A stretch of 49,278 nucleotides of DNA from an uncultured Flavobacteriaceae bacterium (lineage in GTDB: Bacteria > Bacteroidota > Bacteroidia > Flavobacteriales > Flavobacteriaceae), in NCBI GenBank assembly GCA_938010765.1, contig CALLVX010000053.1:1-49278 (forward strand). The letters run 5' to 3'. Numbering within the stretch: position 1 is the stretch's first letter; each line of letters begins with the position of its first letter. Of this stretch, positions 16,881 to 25,624 are shown one piece after another. Under the pieces are notes generated by a model. It was given only the letters and a program-made list of their open reading frames with translations, was not told the origin of the DNA and did not search any database. The translations under genes and the position numbers were made by a program.

Positions 16881-17714
16881 CTATAGGTCCCTTCTTTTTA
16901 ATAAGGCATAAGAGCCATAGATAAAAATGGCCGTCCAAGCCAATACAATCAGTAATTCGTACCAATGTACGGCGTATTCCTTAGTTACCTCTTCACCAAT
17001 GGTCTGTACGGCAGATTGTATCACCGAGAGGCGGGTAATCGGTTCTTCGATGGTGGTCCAAATAGATCCAAAAGGGAAAAATTGGTAGACACGGTCCGCA
17101 TACTCCTTTGAATAGTTGGAAGCCATATATACATACGGAATAATCTCTGCCCCGATAAACCAGATGAATAAAAAACCTAGGGCGAATGCTGATCGTTTGA
17201 TCAACATGCCTGCAAAGAAGCAAAACGAAAAGAAGCCTAGAAGTTTAATAAAATAGGCAAATAAATACTCCAAGTCCGAGAAAATGATGCTTATCTCATC
17301 GTATGGCGAGTGCATAAGACCAAGTATCATGGATACCGCAAAAATAAAGACGGTAGAAATCAGGGAAAACGAAACAATCGTTAGAAACTTGGATAGTACA
17401 AATTCCTTTTTACTAAGCCCATCGATCAGGTTCTGCTTAATGGTTTTGTTGCTGTATTCATTTGCAATCATCGAAACGATTACAATGGCTAGGAAAAGTT
17501 TCAAAAAGGCCGCCATGAAGGTATTAAAGTGCCAGATATAGGGAAAGTTAAAGATACCTATATCGGCTACATTGAATTTCAAAGGCCCGTAGTTGAACTT
17601 AATGCTCGATACAAAGGCAATCAATGTCATGAGGGCAAAATAGGAAACGATCAAAAAACGACTTGATCGGTTGTTCCAAAGTTTTATAAATTCTATTTGT
17701 AGTAAACGTATCAT
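16881..17714 (-). CDS. ABC-2 type transporter permease
   Basis: 277 aa with six hydrophobic segments (roughly 20-40, 60-85, 105-135, 150-170, 175-195, 250-270) and the ABC-2 pattern EYSNKTIKQNLIDGLSKKEFVLSK after the second segment. It starts 15 nt after the partner ATPase gene and forms an export complex with it. Single-pass ATPase plus single permease modules of this type often export peptides, lipids or drugs, or maintain gliding/envelope functions; the substrate cannot be told. Confidence 0.85.
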   Translation of the reverse strand: MIRLLQIEFIKLWNNRSSRFLIVSYFALMTLIAFVSSIKFNYGPLKFNVADIGIFNFPYIWHFNTFMAAFLKLFLAIVIVSMIANEYSNKTIKQNLIDGLSKKEFVLSKFLTIVSFSLISTVFIFAVSMILGLMHSPYDEISIIFSDLEYLFAYFIKLLGFFSFCFFAGMLIKRSAFALGFLFIWFIGAEIIPYVYMASNYSKEYADRVYQFFPFGSIWTTIEEPITRLSVIQSAVQTIGEEVTKEYAVHWYELLIVLAWTAIFIYGSYALLKRRDL

Positions 17715-17729
17715 GTTTCGATCGGGTGC

Positions 17730-18632
17730 TTAGTTAGTTTGGTTTTTGGTCAGGGTAAGGAATTGTTCCTCGAGACTTTCTTTTCGTTTTACAAGGTGGG
17801 AAAGGAAGATACCCTTTTCAAACAAGGTTTTGTTTAGGGCTTCTGCCATCATTTCCTCCTTTAAAAAAGCGGTTACCAATCCGTTTTCTTGTTTGACTTC
17901 TCCAAAACTGGTATTGCCATTTAGGTAATCGACCAATTCGGTAGATTGCGCAGTTTTTAGTTCAAAGAAACCATAACTGGCCAGCATACCATCCACGGTG
18001 CCCGAATAGAGTTTTTTGCCCTTTCTTAAGATGACCACGTGGCTACATACTTTTTCAACCTCGTCCAATAAATGGGAAGCGAGAAGAATGGTAGTGCCTT
18101 TGGCCGCAATTTTTTTGATGATTTCACGTATTTGATGAATTCCCTGGGGGTCCAAACCATTGGTAGGCTCGTCTAAAATGAGGATTTCAGGATCGTTCAG
18201 CAATGCAGAGGCAATGGCCAAACGTTGCTTCATACCAAGGGAATAGGTGCGAAATTTACTTTCCTTACGATCTAATAGTCCTACCAGTTCTAACTTTTCT
18301 TCAATTTTATCATTGGGCACTTCCTTGATTTTACAAACAAGTTTTAGGTTTTGAACTGCCGACATATAGGGGTAGAAATTGGGCCGCTCGATAATGGCCC
18401 CTACTTTTTTTAAGGCATTGTGGGTAGAGGTAACACCATCAAACCAAGAAAAAGTCCCCGATGTGCGATTTACCACATTCAGTACTATTCCCAAAGTGGT
18501 CGATTTTCCGCTTCCGTTGGGGCCTAGAATACCATAAACGTTTCCCTTTTCTATATGAAAAGACAGGTCTTTTACCGCTGTAAGAGCCCCGAATTTTTTG
18601 GTAAGATTATTTACAGTAAGAATAGTTTCCAA
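17730..18632 (-). CDS. ABC transporter ATP-binding protein
   Basis: 300 aa. Walker A GPNGSGKST, signature YSLGMKQRLAIA, Walker B ILILDEPTNGLDPQG, and H-loop LLASHLLDEVEKVC. CcmA/DrrA-type ATPase for an ABC-2 exporter, operon partner of the permease downstream. No ATG lies before the first conserved strand; the start used is a TTG at 18632 (METILTVNNLTKKFG). The divergent gene at 18707 begins 75 nt away. Confidence 0.9.
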   Translation of the reverse strand: METILTVNNLTKKFGALTAVKDLSFHIEKGNVYGILGPNGSGKSTTLGIVLNVVNRTSGTFSWFDGVTSTHNALKKVGAIIERPNFYPYMSAVQNLKLVCKIKEVPNDKIEEKLELVGLLDRKESKFRTYSLGMKQRLAIASALLNDPEILILDEPTNGLDPQGIHQIREIIKKIAAKGTTILLASHLLDEVEKVCSHVVILRKGKKLYSGTVDGMLASYGFFELKTAQSTELVDYLNGNTSFGEVKQENGLVTAFLKEEMMAEALNKTLFEKGIFLSHLVKRKESLEEQFLTLTKNQTN

Positions 18633-18653
18633 AATGAGTTCGGTTTTAAAAGG

Positions 18654-18687
18654 TTGCTGCTAACTTGACGAAGAAAGCTTAGATTTG
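18654..18687 (+). promoter_or_regulatory. Candidate sigma-A promoter for the 18.7-23.7 kb operon
   Basis: TTG (18654-18656) and TAGATTTG (18680-18687) with 23 nt between, 19 nt before the ATG at 18707. Good match to TAnnTTTG; the spacing is at the long end. Confidence 0.45.
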
Positions 18688-18706
18688 TTACAAATATGGG
18701 AAGAAT

Positions 18707-19783
18707 ATGTCCGATGAAAAATTGATGTCTAAGAAAAAACCCGCTTACCCGGTGAGTAAGCAGCTAGATGGGTATCTGGATAAGTACAGCCGAAAAATTG
18801 AAATTCCCATCTTTTATGAAGATTTACTTCGCTTTTCCGGTTCGGTGGTGGTCTATGATTCCGATGATGTAGATACCCTTTGGGTACGCGTGTATTATTC
18901 GGAGTTTGATCGCACTGAGATCGATAAGAGTTTAAAAGAGGTATATTCTATATTACATTCCGATGGGAGCAATAATATTAATCGCTACCTTAATGTAGAC
19001 GCGGTCGATTATTGTACGTTCGGAAATTCGAAACCCTTTCGCATAAAGGTCAGGAATATCCTGAACGATAATTTCACTTATTTCTACGTTAAAAAAACAG
19101 ACGCTTCAAGAGTCTATGGTTTGGAGTTGGAACATATGCTCTCTCCTTATAACCTAAACTTTTTGGTCTATAAAGATACCCTGATCGAGGAGCATATCGC
19201 AGGTATTCCCGGAGATGTTTTTATAAAGGATTTTTTGCCCAAATGTTCAGAACCCGAAAAAGCGCAGTTGGCCAAGGAGTTTGTAAAGTTCAATGAACGC
19301 TGTATGATTCGCTTATTGGGCGATATGCGATCCTACAATTATGTCATCGTTCCCGTTCATGATTTTGATAAGGTGGTGTATCGGATCAGGGCCATTGATT
19401 TTGATCAGCAGTGTTTCGAGGGAAAATTAAAGGTATACAGACCGCAATTCTTCAAGGAAAATTACCAAATGGTCGAATTGGTGCGATCCAGATTGCAAAA
19501 GTACTCGGTAGATCAGTACAAGGTAGAGGAACGCTCAATAGTTGCCAAGCGCATTCTTAGTTCAGGTGCCCGAATAAAAAGACTAAGAGAAATTTGCAGA
19601 GAGGACTCCATTTCACTCGCGGAGAATATCGAAACCCTTAAAGAGCAAATTTATGAACTTACCCTTGATATGAATTTTAAAAAATGTACCAATATGGGGG
19701 AGATTCTAGATTTGGGGCTCGATTTTGTGAAACGCAATTATGAAGATGTGAGTATGAAGCAGATCATTGAACGTAGGTTTTAA
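18707..19783 (+). CDS. Uncharacterised protein with kinase-like motifs, 358 aa
   Basis: Not a family I can name. Cytosolic, highly charged. Residues 190-250 contain MIRLLGDMRSYNYVIV, then RIRAIDFDQQ about 25 residues on. The spacing D-x4-N followed by I-DFD recalls the catalytic loop and DFG-like metal site of kinase-like folds (APH / HipA type GDLxxxN ... IDFxD), and LVYKDTLIEEHI earlier could hold the nucleotide lysine and glutamate. This is inference. The C-terminal 80 residues are helical. First gene of a probable five-gene operon with a MATE pump; gap 30 nt. Confidence 0.65.
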   Translation: MSDEKLMSKKKPAYPVSKQLDGYLDKYSRKIEIPIFYEDLLRFSGSVVVYDSDDVDTLWVRVYYSEFDRTEIDKSLKEVYSILHSDGSNNINRYLNVDAVDYCTFGNSKPFRIKVRNILNDNFTYFYVKKTDASRVYGLELEHMLSPYNLNFLVYKDTLIEEHIAGIPGDVFIKDFLPKCSEPEKAQLAKEFVKFNERCMIRLLGDMRSYNYVIVPVHDFDKVVYRIRAIDFDQQCFEGKLKVYRPQFFKENYQMVELVRSRLQKYSVDQYKVEERSIVAKRILSSGARIKRLREICREDSISLAENIETLKEQIYELTLDMNFKKCTNMGEILDLGLDFVKRNYEDVSMKQIIERRF

Positions 19784-19813
19784 CATAGTAGTACCATACT
19801 TAAGAAGTATCCC

Positions 19814-21187
19814 TTGCTAGAAAAATATACCAGAGAATTTAATTACAACACCAAATTGGCCGTTCCCGTTATTATGGGAATGCTCGGGCATACCTTTGTG
19901 GGTTTTGCGGATAATATTATGGTGGGCCAATTAGGAACTGCAGAACTGGCCGCAGTTTCGTTGGGAAATGCTTTTGTTTTTATAGCAATGTCATTGGGAA
20001 TTGGTTTTTCAACTGCGATTACCCCTTTGGTCGCCGAAGCCGATAGTGCCGTGAACCCCAAAGGTGCAAAAAGCGCACTCAAACATGGGTTGGTACTGTG
20101 TACTGGCTTGGGATTTGCCCTATTTGGGACACTTATGCTTTGTAAACCCTTCCTGAAGTATATGCGCCAACCAGAAGAGGTCGTGGCCTTGGCCATCCCC
20201 TATTTTGATATTGTGGCATTTTCCCTTATTCCCTTGATTATTTTTCAAGCGTTTAAACAATTCTCTGAAGGGTTGTCACAGACCCGTTACCCCATGTACG
20301 CTACCGTTATCGCCAACGTGGTGAACATTATCTTGAACTATTTGCTGATTTTTGGCTCGTTCGGATTTCCAAAGATGGGAATCGTAGGCGCGGCGATCGG
20401 TACCTTGATATCCCGTATCATGATGGTGGTTTATATTTGGTTCTTGCTTCGAGGAAAAGAAAAGTTTCGAACGTATGTGACGGGTTTTAATTTTAAGACC
20501 ATTGAGAACAAGGTGATAAAGAAAATTGTGGGCTTGGGCTTTCCTTCAGCGCTACAAATGTTTTTTGAAGTGGCTATTTTTACCGCCGCCATTCTTTTAA
20601 GCGGGGTACTAGGTAAAAACACCCAAGCGGCAAACCAAATCGCCCTGAATCTAAGTAGTATGACCTTTATGTTCGGCATGGGCTTGGGCGTAGCTGCAAT
20701 GATACGGGTCGGGAATCAAAAAGGACTTCAAAATTTTAAAGAGTTAAGACGTATAGCGCAGTCTATCTTTTTCTTGACCTTTTTGGTCGAAATTGTATTT
20801 GCAACGCTCTTCTTAATTTGTAGAAATTGGTTTCCCACGGTATATCTTGATGTGGACGACACCTTGAATATGACCGACAATGCAGAAGTAATTTTCTTGG
20901 CTTCGCAGTTGTTGTTTGTGGCGGCCTTCTTTCAAATAAGCGATGGTATCCAAGTGGTGGTTTTAGGAGCCTTAAGAGGCCTGCAAGATGTAAAGATTCC
21001 AACTTTGATTACCTTCATCGCCTACTGGTTGATCGGCTTTCCCATAAGTTATTATTTAGGCCTTCATACCGCGTTGAAGAGCACAGGAATTTGGATCGGT
21101 CTTTTGGCGGGACTCACAGCCTCCGCGTTTATGTTGTATATTCGATTTAACTATTTGACCAAAAAACTGATTGCCGCAAAGCATTAA
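19814..21187 (+). CDS. MATE family multidrug/cation antiporter
   Basis: 457 aa with 12 membrane segments in two halves. MATE hallmarks are GHTFVGFADNIMVGQLGTAELAAVSLGN in helix 1-2 and GLQDVKIPTLITFIAYWLIGFPISYYLG in the second half. Exports toxic compounds using a Na+ or H+ gradient (NorM-like). No ATG precedes the conserved start; the TTG at 19814 is used, with AAGAAG 6-11 nt upstream as a possible ribosome site. Second gene of the plus-strand operon. Confidence 0.93.
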   Translation: MLEKYTREFNYNTKLAVPVIMGMLGHTFVGFADNIMVGQLGTAELAAVSLGNAFVFIAMSLGIGFSTAITPLVAEADSAVNPKGAKSALKHGLVLCTGLGFALFGTLMLCKPFLKYMRQPEEVVALAIPYFDIVAFSLIPLIIFQAFKQFSEGLSQTRYPMYATVIANVVNIILNYLLIFGSFGFPKMGIVGAAIGTLISRIMMVVYIWFLLRGKEKFRTYVTGFNFKTIENKVIKKIVGLGFPSALQMFFEVAIFTAAILLSGVLGKNTQAANQIALNLSSMTFMFGMGLGVAAMIRVGNQKGLQNFKELRRIAQSIFFLTFLVEIVFATLFLICRNWFPTVYLDVDDTLNMTDNAEVIFLASQLLFVAAFFQISDGIQVVVLGALRGLQDVKIPTLITFIAYWLIGFPISYYLGLHTALKSTGIWIGLLAGLTASAFMLYIRFNYLTKKLIAAKH

Positions 21188-21206
21188 TATTATAGAGAAA
21201 CGAACT

Positions 21207-21434
21207 ATGGAGATACCTAAATTTTTATTGGGTGATAATACTGATTTTCCCACGGCTATTTTTATCGTACATACAGAATACCCACGTTTTATTATAAATC
21301 TTGAAAATGATGAGGTAGATTGGTTAGAAGATTTTACAACAGAAGATGAAAAAGAGCTGGAGACCGAGGCAGAAAGCTTAATACAGCAGGCGACCAATTT
21401 TTATGATAGAGAGGTAGCTCGGTATGAGGAGTAG
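21207..21434 (+). CDS. Small acidic protein, 75 aa
   Basis: Starts at the ATG at 21207 (MEIPKFLLGDNTDFPTAIFIVHTEYPRF) and continues as an acidic helical tail (DEKELETEAESLIQQATNFYDREVARYEE). I know this shape as a conserved small Bacteroidota protein but cannot assign a function. Packed between MATE (19 nt) and PAP2 (5 nt), so it is certainly in the operon. No signal or membrane segment. Confidence 0.75.
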   Translation: MEIPKFLLGDNTDFPTAIFIVHTEYPRFIINLENDEVDWLEDFTTEDEKELETEAESLIQQATNFYDREVARYEE

Positions 21435-21439
21435 AAAGA

Positions 21440-22024
21440 ATGTTGGAGCAACTACTACAAAACGATAAGGCACTTTTTCTGCTTCTAAACAACGCAGGAT
21501 CCCCTACTTGGGACGCTTTTTGGATGCTTATAACCAACAAGGTAGGTTTTATTTCATTGATCGTTTATGCCCTTTTGTTGTTCCTTGGTTTTAAAGCTTT
21601 GGGAATTAAAAAATTACTGTTACTTTTAGTACTGGTCGCCCTTACTATTTTGACTACCGATCAATTGGCAAACTTTTTTAAAGATGGTTTTCAACGTTTG
21701 AGGCCTTGCTATGACCCCGATGTTAGTGAAGCAATGCGCTTGGTAAAAGGGTATTGTGGGGGGCAATTTGGTTATTTTTCGGCCCATGCCTCTAATACCA
21801 TGGCGGTAGCGATTTTCTTTATCATTTTGTTGCGTTCAAAGTATCGCTATCTCTGGATTCTTTTAGTGCCGTGGGCATTTTTGGTGGGATATAGTAGGAT
21901 TTATATTGGAGTACATTTTCCACTAGATGTTGCCACGGGAATAGGAATAGGCACGATTTTTGGGTGGATTTTTGCAAAGTTATATATATTTGCACTGCAC
22001 AGAATCCCCTATGATATCGAATAA
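21440..22024 (+). CDS. PAP2-family membrane phosphatase
   Basis: 194 aa with about five membrane segments. Acid-phosphatase motifs are present: KDGFQRLRP (K-x6-RP), SAHASN (variant of PSGH), and SRIYIGVHFPLD (SR-x5-H-x3-D). Acts on lipid phosphates, for example undecaprenyl pyrophosphate, or removes phosphate from lipid A. Overlaps the following GT39 gene by 14 nt, so coupled translation and a shared envelope pathway are likely. Confidence 0.92.
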   Translation: MLEQLLQNDKALFLLLNNAGSPTWDAFWMLITNKVGFISLIVYALLLFLGFKALGIKKLLLLLVLVALTILTTDQLANFFKDGFQRLRPCYDPDVSEAMRLVKGYCGGQFGYFSAHASNTMAVAIFFIILLRSKYRYLWILLVPWAFLVGYSRIYIGVHFPLDVATGIGIGTIFGWIFAKLYIFALHRIPYDIE

Positions 22025-23669
22025 AAGATACTGGTTTTTACTGTTACTTGTAATCTTGGTCTACGTCGTGGGAATGTTCGTTACCCTCTTCGAAAACGAT
22101 TCTGCCCAATTTGCAACAATGGCAATGCGAATGGTTCAAGAAAATGATTTTCTGAACCTTTTCAAGGGGCCGGAAGAATACCTAGATAAGCCCCATATGC
22201 ATTATTGGTTGGCGGCACTCTCCTTTAAAATTTTTGGATTGTTCGATTGGGCGTATCGCATCCCCGCAATTTTGTCGACTTTTCTCGCAGGATATAGCTG
22301 TTATGGCTTAGGGAAATTGTTATACAATAGGGATACCGGAAAACTGGCGGCCCTCATATTTCTTACCGCCCAAACCATTGTTCTTTCGGTAATCGATGTG
22401 CGAACCGATGCTGTGCTTACCGGCTTTGCAATTTTTGCAATTTGGCAATTGGCCACCTATATAGAGTCCAAGAAGCTGCTTCCACTGGTGTTGGGCGCTT
22501 TTGGTGCGGGAATTGCATTTTCGACCAAAGGGCAAATAGCCTTATTGGTAGTCGGTTTTCCACTGCTCTGCCATTTGGCCTATACCCGAAAATGGGCCGC
22601 ATTATTTCATTGGAAAGTGCTAATCGCACTTTTGATTTTTGGAATTACCATTGCCCCAATGCTCTATGCTTATTACAATCAGTTTGATCTACATCCAGAA
22701 AAAATCATTCGAGGTAAGGGAGAACGAACGGGAGTCCTATTTATTTTCTGGGAACAAAGCTTTGAACGAATGAGCGGAAAGGGGATGGGCAAGAACAGTA
22801 GCGATTACCTGTTTTTTTTCCACACCTTTCTTTGGGTGTTTTTACCGTGGACCGTTGTTGGAATTATGGCCATGGGAAGTAGGATCAAGACCTTTTACAA
22901 ATTAAGATTCTCTTATCACCCTTCTTATGAGTTTTTAAGCTTAGGGGGTATTGTGCTTATTTTTATAACTATCAGCTTTGCACAATTTAAATTGCCGCAT
23001 TATTTGAATATTACAATGCCGCTTTTTTCAGTTTTGTCAGCATCATATCTCAGCAGTCTGTATAAGTATCAGAAAGGGAAAACCATTAAATTCATCTTAG
23101 GAGTACAGTATTTTGTGCTGAGTATTGTTTTCATTGCAACCGTATTGATCTGTTTTTTCGTTTTTAAATTTAAAAACATTTTTGCTTCAATAGGCTTGTT
23201 CGCATCATTCATGTTGATTATATATTTTTGCATGAAAAGAGAGGCCTATTACTTGAGGATAATTACTATTGCGGCCTATGCTTCCCTATTATTAAACGTG
23301 GTATTAAATGCCCATTTTTACCCTTCCTTACTTGAATATCAGGCTGGGAGCGAGATGGCACAGGTAGTCGCTGAAAATGATATTCCGGTCGACAAAATCT
23401 ATAAACTATCCGAACGGCATACTTGGTCGTTGGATTTTTATAACCAACGTCCGGTCATTATTTCTTCCATTGAGGGTATTATGGATAAAAAAAATATTTG
23501 GGTATATGCAACGGATATGGAGCTTAGAGAGTTGAACAATATGGGTTTTGACTGGGATAGGCAATTCAGCGAAAATCATTTTAGAATTACCCGCTTACAA
23601 AGAAAGTTTTTGGACCCTTCTACTAGAAACAAAGTCATTGAAAAAATGCACCTTGTGCATATCTACTAG
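22011..23669 (+). CDS. ArnT-like GT39 membrane glycosyltransferase
   Basis: 552 aa from the ATG at 22011 (MISNKRYWFLLLLVILVY), chosen because the membrane helix starts there. The first periplasmic loop has ENDSAQFATMAMRMVQENDF and YLDKPHMHYWL, the acidic and KP-x-HYW pattern of ArnT/PMT enzymes that transfer a sugar from a polyprenyl-phosphate donor. About 10-12 membrane segments, then a periplasmic C-terminal domain. The GT2 and flippase-like genes that would make and move such a donor lie convergently next door. Sugar and acceptor unknown; lipid A is one option. Confidence 0.88.
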   Translation: MISNKRYWFLLLLVILVYVVGMFVTLFENDSAQFATMAMRMVQENDFLNLFKGPEEYLDKPHMHYWLAALSFKIFGLFDWAYRIPAILSTFLAGYSCYGLGKLLYNRDTGKLAALIFLTAQTIVLSVIDVRTDAVLTGFAIFAIWQLATYIESKKLLPLVLGAFGAGIAFSTKGQIALLVVGFPLLCHLAYTRKWAALFHWKVLIALLIFGITIAPMLYAYYNQFDLHPEKIIRGKGERTGVLFIFWEQSFERMSGKGMGKNSSDYLFFFHTFLWVFLPWTVVGIMAMGSRIKTFYKLRFSYHPSYEFLSLGGIVLIFITISFAQFKLPHYLNITMPLFSVLSASYLSSLYKYQKGKTIKFILGVQYFVLSIVFIATVLICFFVFKFKNIFASIGLFASFMLIIYFCMKREAYYLRIITIAAYASLLLNVVLNAHFYPSLLEYQAGSEMAQVVAENDIPVDKIYKLSERHTWSLDFYNQRPVIISSIEGIMDKKNIWVYATDMELRELNNMGFDWDRQFSENHFRITRLQRKFLDPSTRNKVIEKMHLVHIY

Positions 23670-23702
23670 TATTAAACAACCGTTTGATTCCGCTTCTTAA
23701 CG

Positions 23703-24578
23703 CTACTTGTCATACACTTCGATTGCTGGCTTTTTTATGTGGTAAAGTAGCCCGAACAGTGATACAAAGGCAGTAATAATAAAAAATACGACGCTGATAC
23801 TTACAGAACTACCTTCATCAAGCCCCAGTAACTCCGCTCCATAGAAAAAAGTGAGTTCTCGACTGCCAATACCACCAATGGTTAATGGTACTACAGCAAC
23901 GATCGAAGAAATTAGAAAAATGAATAAATACCCAATTGTATAAAGTGATATTGATAGTGCTTTTAATAGAAAAAAAACACTGGCTAATTGCGCTAGTTGC
24001 AATAGGGCCGAATACCCTGCCGATTTCCAAAATACGGGCAGTGTATCTTTAAAAAAGGTACGGTTCATCCACCAAAATACAGCTATTGAAAGTACACTTG
24101 CACTCCCGATAAGCCATTTGAAACCGATTAGCTGGGTGTTGCTTACAAGGAGGGCCAAAATACAGGCATACAAGAACAATAATAATAGGCCGCTTAAGCG
24201 ATCCAATAACAAGACCGCAACTACTTTCTTGGTTTTGATGTTGAATTTTTTCTTTATGACATAGCCTTTGTAGGCGTCGCCTCCGATTCCTCCGGGTAGA
24301 AAAAGGTTATAGAACATGCCCAATAGGTACAGTTTTAGATTGCTTTTTTGTGTTAATAAAATCTGAAGTTGGTGAAAATAGAGGTTTAGCCGAAATGCTG
24401 CCAGTATTTTAGAAACAATAAAGAGCACCAAAGCTACCAAGACATATAAGGGTTGGGTACTTTTAAGAGTGTGGGCTACTGTGCTCAACTCAATTTTGGT
24501 AAAGATCAGGTAGATCAAAGCGGCACTGATAGCCAGCTTCAACAGCGTAAAAAGTTGTTTACGCCGCACTGCCACCAA
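23703..24578 (-). CDS. YbhN/LPG-synthase-TM-like flippase-domain membrane protein
   Basis: 291 aa, seven or eight membrane segments, with FLPGGIGGDAYKGYVIKKK and the C-terminal PLTIGGIGSRELTFFYG, both hallmarks of the UPF0104 / lysylphosphatidylglycerol-synthase transmembrane family. Overlaps the GT2 gene (24559) by 20 nt. The start is uncertain: TTG at 24578, GTG at 24575 or GTG at 24569; no ATG. Role probably in moving or modifying a lipid-linked sugar with the adjacent GT2. Confidence 0.83.
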   Translation of the reverse strand: MVAVRRKQLFTLLKLAISAALIYLIFTKIELSTVAHTLKSTQPLYVLVALVLFIVSKILAAFRLNLYFHQLQILLTQKSNLKLYLLGMFYNLFLPGGIGGDAYKGYVIKKKFNIKTKKVVAVLLLDRLSGLLLLFLYACILALLVSNTQLIGFKWLIGSASVLSIAVFWWMNRTFFKDTLPVFWKSAGYSALLQLAQLASVFFLLKALSISLYTIGYLFIFLISSIVAVVPLTIGGIGSRELTFFYGAELLGLDEGSSVSISVVFFIITAFVSLFGLLYHIKKPAIEVYDK

Positions 24579-25518
24579 CGGTTACTTTTTTAATTCGGTA
24601 TGGGCGTTTGTTCTGTGATTCGTAGTAGGTGCGTATGAGTAGTTCCATTACGATACCTATGGTGAACAGCTGTATTCCGGCTAATATAAACATAAGTCCG
24701 AAAATCAACAAGGGCCTGGTTCCGATATCCTGTCCTAGGTAGAACTTTACGAAAAGCAGGTAAAAGTTGATTAAAACACCAATCAAGATCAACAAGAACC
24801 CGAAAATTCCGAAAAGGTGAATAGGGCGTTGAAAATACTTGCGTATAAAGAGTAACAACATCATATCTGCCACTACTTTGAAAACGCGTTCAAGTCCGTA
24901 TTTTGAGACCCCTGAATGGCGCGCATGATGTTTAACCGGCACTTGTTTAATTTGGGCGCCCTCTAGGTAGGCAAGTAGATTTATGAAACGATGCATCTCT
25001 CCATAGAGGTTCAATTCTTTGGCGATGTCCTTGGTAAAGACTTTTAATGCACAACCGTTGTCCTTAATATCCATAGAGGTAACCCTTCGAACCAAAAAAT
25101 TAGCGATTTTGGAAGGAATCGTTTTTACGAAAGAATCCTTTCGTTTTTGACGAATACCGGTGACAACGTCATAGTCGTCATTCACCGCATGTTGCAGCAT
25201 CTGTGTAATATCACTGGGGTCGTTTTGAAGGTCCCCATCCATCGTGATGATATACTCCCCGTTGGCATGATCTATTCCCGCTGCCAGTGCGAGACTTTGA
25301 CCATAGTTCTTTTTAAGTTCTATTAAATGTACCTTGGGATCTTGCATGGCCTTCACCTTTTTACGGGTGGTATCCTTTGAAAAATCATCGATATAAATAA
25401 TTTCGTAGTTATAGCCTACCAGGCTTTCGTGAATTTTCTCGGTAAGCAAGGCCACATTGTCTTCCTCATTGTACAAGGGTACTACAATCGATAAGAGGTC
25501 GCTGGTAACAAGGTTCAT
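24559..25518 (-). CDS. GT2 glycosyltransferase, GtrB/ArnC/DPM-synthase type
   Basis: 319 aa from the ATG at 25518; a GTG two codons earlier is possible. Cytosolic GT-A domain with IVVPLYNEEDN, TMDGDLQNDPSD (DxD region) and VTGIRQKRKDS, followed by two C-terminal membrane helices (about 230-300). This is the layout of enzymes that put a sugar on undecaprenyl phosphate. Operon with the flippase-like gene, convergent with the ArnT-like/PAP2 pair. Confidence 0.93.
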   Translation of the reverse strand: MNLVTSDLLSIVVPLYNEEDNVALLTEKIHESLVGYNYEIIYIDDFSKDTTRKKVKAMQDPKVHLIELKKNYGQSLALAAGIDHANGEYIITMDGDLQNDPSDITQMLQHAVNDDYDVVTGIRQKRKDSFVKTIPSKIANFLVRRVTSMDIKDNGCALKVFTKDIAKELNLYGEMHRFINLLAYLEGAQIKQVPVKHHARHSGVSKYGLERVFKVVADMMLLLFIRKYFQRPIHLFGIFGFLLILIGVLINFYLLFVKFYLGQDIGTRPLLIFGLMFILAGIQLFTIGIVMELLIRTYYESQNKRPYRIKKVTVGGSAA

Positions 25519-25624
25519 GAACACATTTTAATATGGCGGTAAAGTTATGTTTTTTATTTTAGTGAAACTTGGTTCGTTTCGGCTAACTCAACTGGTCGTT
25601 TGGCAAGCCTGTGCTACTTCTCTA

